A stretch of DNA of 8,287 nucleotides from Thermoplasmata archaeon (GTDB lineage: Archaea; Thermoplasmatota; E2; DHVEG-1; B18-G2). Position 1 is the stretch's first letter. Each line of letters starts with the position of its first letter. Both the position numbers and the translations under genes were made by a program. The stretch lies in contig QMTN01000010.1 in NCBI GenBank assembly GCA_003651105.1, positions 1 to 8,287 of the forward strand, written 5' to 3'. The notes below the pieces were generated by a model that saw only the letters and a list, made by a program, of their open reading frames with translations, did no database searches and was not told the DNA's origin. Below, in pieces: positions 6,544-8,287 of the stretch.

Positions 6544-6572
6544 CGCTCACCGCCTCTCCCTGCGTAGAGGCA
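6517..6572 (-). promoter_or_regulatory. Nested inverted repeats around the methyltransferase start
   Basis: TGCCTCTACG (6517-6526) and its exact complement (6563-6572) form a 10-bp inverted repeat. Inside it, GGCGG (6534-6538) pairs with CCGCC (6550-6554), leaving an 11-base loop that holds the upstream candidate ATG (6541-6543) and part of its GGTGA site. A competing local pairing, GCCTCT (6552-6557) with AGAGGC (6566-6571), is also possible. In the minus-strand mRNA this would be either a leader hairpin, if the true start is 6495, or a hairpin presenting or hiding the start. The pairing is seen; folding and function are inferred, and chance is possible. Confidence 0.4.
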
Positions 6573-6591
6573 ATGAGTATATCTCTTCTTC

Positions 6592-6610
6592 CGGTAAATT
6601 AATTTTACCG
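6592..6610. promoter_or_regulatory. Palindrome with TATA-like core between divergent genes
   Basis: CGGTAAA (6592-6598), TTAAT, then TTTACCG (6604-6610) is a perfect 7-bp inverted repeat whose AT-rich core could serve as a TATA box on either strand. For nth, a start about 26 bases downstream would fall near 6629, next to ATG 6631. For the methyltransferase it would fall near 6575, beside the hairpin. The symmetry could instead be an operator. A second TATA-like sequence for the minus strand, GATATACT (complement of 6576-6583), preceded by purines, would start transcription near 6553. Confidence 0.45.
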
Positions 6611-6630
6611 TATCAATTTGGCTGGTCTAA

Positions 6631-7323
6631 ATGCTTAAATCCAAAAAGAGCGGTGCAGGAGATATGACCATTGAACACATCGATGAGATAATGGATATTC
6701 TGAAGAAGGAGCTAAGGGATTTCGAAACTTCCCAAGATCGGAAATGGAGGAAGGTGAGAAGAACCCCTTTTACCGTCTTGATATCATGCATTCTTAGCCT
6801 GAGAACCAAGGATGATATCACGGTGGATGCATCCATGAGACTGCTGAGCAGATACGATACTCCAGAGAAGATCCTCAAGGCGAGCGTGGAGGAGATAGAG
6901 AAACTGATCTATCCCGTCGGTTTCTACAAGACCAAGGCTAGAAGGATAAAGGAGATATCCAGAATACTTCTTGAGAAGTATGATGGAAGGGTTCCAGAAA
7001 GCTTCGATGAATTGATCAGGATAAAAGGTATTGGAAGGAAGACCGCAAACATCGTTATGATGTATGGCTTCAACAAGGATGATTACCTGGCGATAGACAC
7101 GCATTGCCACAGGATACCAAATCGTTTAGGTTGGATATCAACAAAGACCCCAGAAGAAACAGAGAAGGAACTGAAGAGGAAACTTCCAAAAAAGTACTGG
7201 AGAGATTTCAACCACCTCTTCGTGAGATTCGGACAGAAGATATGTCTGCCCGTCTCCCCAAAATGCAGTGAGTGTCCAGTGAGGAGATTCTGTAAGAGGG
7301 TCGGGGTTGAAAGGCACAGATGA
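6631..7323 (+). CDS. nth: Endonuclease III, DNA glycosylase/AP lyase
   Basis: This 230-residue base-excision-repair enzyme of the HhH-GPD superfamily removes oxidised pyrimidines and nicks at abasic sites. The helix-hairpin-helix IKGIGRKTANIVM (131-143) carries the catalytic lysine (Lys137), and LAIDTHCHRIPNRLGW (153-168) carries the catalytic aspartate (Asp156). The C-terminal cluster Cys205-X6-Cys212-X2-Cys215-X5-Cys221 is the standard [4Fe-4S] ligand set. LSLRTKD (56-62) corresponds to the LSAQATD segment of the Escherichia coli enzyme. Length is normal (about 210-230), and all key residues are present. ATG 6631 suits a leaderless transcript from the AT-rich palindrome. ATG 6664 (residue 12), with GGTG 8 bases upstream and AGGAG only 2 bases away, is an alternative and would remove a poorly conserved N-terminus. 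It is divergent from the methyltransferase gene and convergent with the zinc-ribbon gene, with six bases between stops. Confidence 0.93.
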   Translation: MLKSKKSGAGDMTIEHIDEIMDILKKELRDFETSQDRKWRKVRRTPFTVLISCILSLRTKDDITVDASMRLLSRYDTPEKILKASVEEIEKLIYPVGFYKTKARRIKEISRILLEKYDGRVPESFDELIRIKGIGRKTANIVMMYGFNKDDYLAIDTHCHRIPNRLGWISTKTPEETEKELKRKLPKKYWRDFNHLFVRFGQKICLPVSPKCSECPVRRFCKRVGVERHR

Positions 7324-7329
7324 TCTTCT

Positions 7330-7719
7330 CTAATCCTTCTTCCCGATGTAGAAAATATATCTGGTGGGAATCTTTCTCCTGATACCGGATCTGTATCCGC
7401 ACCTCTTGCAGATGAATTCAACCTCCCTATTTCTGCCCCATATATCCTTTCCATAGACCTTTGATATCCTCCTTCCGCACACCGGACATCTTTCCAAGTT
7501 GAAACTATCCTTACCTTCCCTGTAAATTATCTTAACCTTGACCAGACCTTCTTCTATGGCTATCTTCCTCAGCCTCCTCTCGCCGATCCTCTTCCCCTCC
7601 AAAAACACGGAAACGAGATCCCTGAGTTTTCTCTGCGATGGTACGATCTTCCTATCTCCTGAAAGGCTTTTGATGGCATTAACTATCTCTTCTCTGCTCG
7701 CAAAACCTATCTTCACCAT
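7330..7719 (-). CDS. Conserved-type archaeal zinc-ribbon protein, function unknown
   Basis: This 129-residue protein has a basic helical N-terminal half (about 8-60), including PSQRKLRDLV (27-36) and GERRLRKIAIEEGLV (46-60). The C-terminal half contains Cys78-X2-Cys81 and Cys104-X2-Cys107, separated by 22 residues. CPVCG and CKRCGY are typical zinc-ribbon knuckles, so one Zn atom is probably bound. The helical part resembles a small nucleic-acid-binding or helix-turn-helix fold, and the net charge is strongly basic; together these suggest DNA or RNA binding, but that is inference. I recall similar uncharacterised archaeal proteins but cannot name a family. The start at 7719 follows the CBS gene stop by 19 bases, and no clear ribosome binding site is seen, so translation may depend on the upstream gene. 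The next possible start is the adjacent GTG codon. No membrane segment or catalytic signature is visible. Confidence 0.75.
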   Translation of the reverse strand: MVKIGFASREEIVNAIKSLSGDRKIVPSQRKLRDLVSVFLEGKRIGERRLRKIAIEEGLVKVKIIYREGKDSFNLERCPVCGRRISKVYGKDIWGRNREVEFICKRCGYRSGIRRKIPTRYIFYIGKKD

Positions 7720-7738
7720 AGATGATAAGGAAGTCAGA

Positions 7739-8287
7739 CTACTTCAAGGTTTTGATCAGGTCTGTTCTCGTCACTATGCCTTCGAGCCTATCATTGACAA
7801 TGGGTAAACATCCAACATCATTCTGCACCATCATCTCGGCTGCAGACCTTATGCTGGTCGAGCTATCTGTTGTTATGGCTGGAGCATTCATAGCATCTCT
7901 AACCGTTAGCTCCTCCAACTGGTGCTTCTGGTGCCGATAAGGTACAGATCTCTTCAGGTTTGCAAATGCCCTCGCTATATCCATCTCAGCTATCACTCCA
8001 AGCACTTTACCTTCCTCGACGACAGGTAGTCTCGCTACCCCGTACTCTATAAGCTTCCTCCTGGCATGCACCACTCTATCATCGGGCTGGACCGTTATGA
8101 CGTTCCTGCTCATGATCTCCTTCACCGGTCTTTCATCCTTCACTAGGGGAAGCAGATCAGCCTTCGTTATCACCCCAACCAGTTTCCCTTCCTCCACGAC
8201 CAATAGCATGGTTAGGCCTGGCAGACCAACCGTTCTTATTATTTCCTCTAGAGGGGTATCCGGTTTCAGGGTATCGAAATCCTTGAC
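7739..8287 (-). CDS. CBS-domain protein, 5' end beyond the window
   Basis: The visible 182 codons are open to the window edge, so the N-terminus is missing. They encode three CBS repeats: about 1-48 (ending LVGVITKADLL), 56-108 (VKEIMSRNVITVQPDD to VLGVIAEMDIARAF) and 129-182 (VRDAMNAPAITTDSST to LEGIVTRTDLIKTL). CBS domains pair into Bateman modules that bind adenine nucleotides or SAM and regulate an attached or partner protein. Three visible copies imply at least one more upstream to complete two modules, as in archaeal four-CBS proteins of about 280 residues. An upstream channel, enzyme or DNA-binding domain cannot be excluded. Met27 (8209) lies inside the first visible CBS repeat, so it is unlikely to be the start. 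The zinc-ribbon gene follows 19 bases downstream on the same strand. CBS identity is certain; the ligand and partner are unknown. Confidence 0.88.
   Translation of the reverse strand, partial: VKDFDTLKPDTPLEEIIRTVGLPGLTMLLVVEEGKLVGVITKADLLPLVKDERPVKEIMSRNVITVQPDDRVVHARRKLIEYGVARLPVVEEGKVLGVIAEMDIARAFANLKRSVPYRHQKHQLEELTVRDAMNAPAITTDSSTSIRSAAEMMVQNDVGCLPIVNDRLEGIVTRTDLIKTLK

Noticed and set aside
6284..6667. + strand open frame running from the methyltransferase gene into nth
   Set aside because: It is antisense to conserved SFM1 motifs and overlaps the nth start out of frame. The translation looks random and has no ribosome binding site.
7320..7345. Pyrimidine-rich run after nth as a terminator
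   Set aside because: The run TCTTCTCTAATCCTTCTT has no long T stretch and encodes the end of the convergent gene, so it is too weak to call.
8207..8209. ATG at 8209 as start of the CBS protein
   Set aside because: It falls in the middle of a CBS repeat. The frame is open for 26 more codons to the window edge and reads as the first part of that repeat.
1..8287. Defence system, CRISPR array, insertion sequence, tRNA or rRNA
   Set aside because: I looked for regular spaced repeats, transposase or nuclease-helicase motifs and cloverleaf or rRNA signatures on both strands and saw none. The only nuclease is the housekeeping repair enzyme nth.

Overview
This window most likely comes from an archaeon, probably a euryarchaeote living at high temperature. 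Arginine is mostly AGG/AGA and isoleucine often ATA. Glutamine is very rare: the first protein has none and the second has one in 371 residues. The proteins are rich in Glu, Lys and Arg, promoters look like TATA boxes, and two families present (an archaeal SFM1-type SPOUT protein and an MJ1611-like GH57 amylase) are typical of archaea. The species cannot be named from the sequence alone.

Region 1 (1-5900, + strand) is a five-gene operon for an intracellular alpha-glucan (glycogen-like) store. A TATA box lies about 27 bases before the first ATG, so the transcript is probably leaderless. The order is: a small protein made of two tandem winged-helix domains (likely the local regulator), a glycogen-synthase-like glycosyltransferase, a GH57 alpha-amylase-type enzyme, a second glycosyltransferase of the same superfamily, and a glycogen-debranching enzyme (amylo-alpha-1,6-glucosidase type). 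The junctions are two ATGA overlaps, one 8-base gap, and one junction whose start codon is ambiguous. The two transferases would build the alpha-1,4-glucan, the amylase would cut or rearrange it, and the debranching enzyme would remove branches. No nucleotide-sugar-forming enzyme, branching enzyme or phosphorylase is visible.

Region 2 (5917-7323) holds two divergent housekeeping-type genes: an SFM1-like SPOUT methyltransferase (- strand) and endonuclease III (nth, + strand). The 87-base gap between them holds a palindrome with an AT-rich core. A nested hairpin surrounds the upstream candidate start codon of the methyltransferase.

Region 3 (7330-8287, - strand) holds a 129-residue zinc-ribbon protein of unknown function. 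Upstream of it, and probably co-transcribed, is a multi-CBS-domain protein whose 5' end lies beyond the window.

No RNA gene, mobile element, CRISPR array or recognisable defence system was found, and no stretch over 300 bases lacks a gene. The points most worth a second look are the duplicated winged-helix regulator with a dyad centred on its own TATA box, the archaeal SFM1 homologue with its structured 5' region, and the unassigned zinc-ribbon gene linked to the CBS protein.
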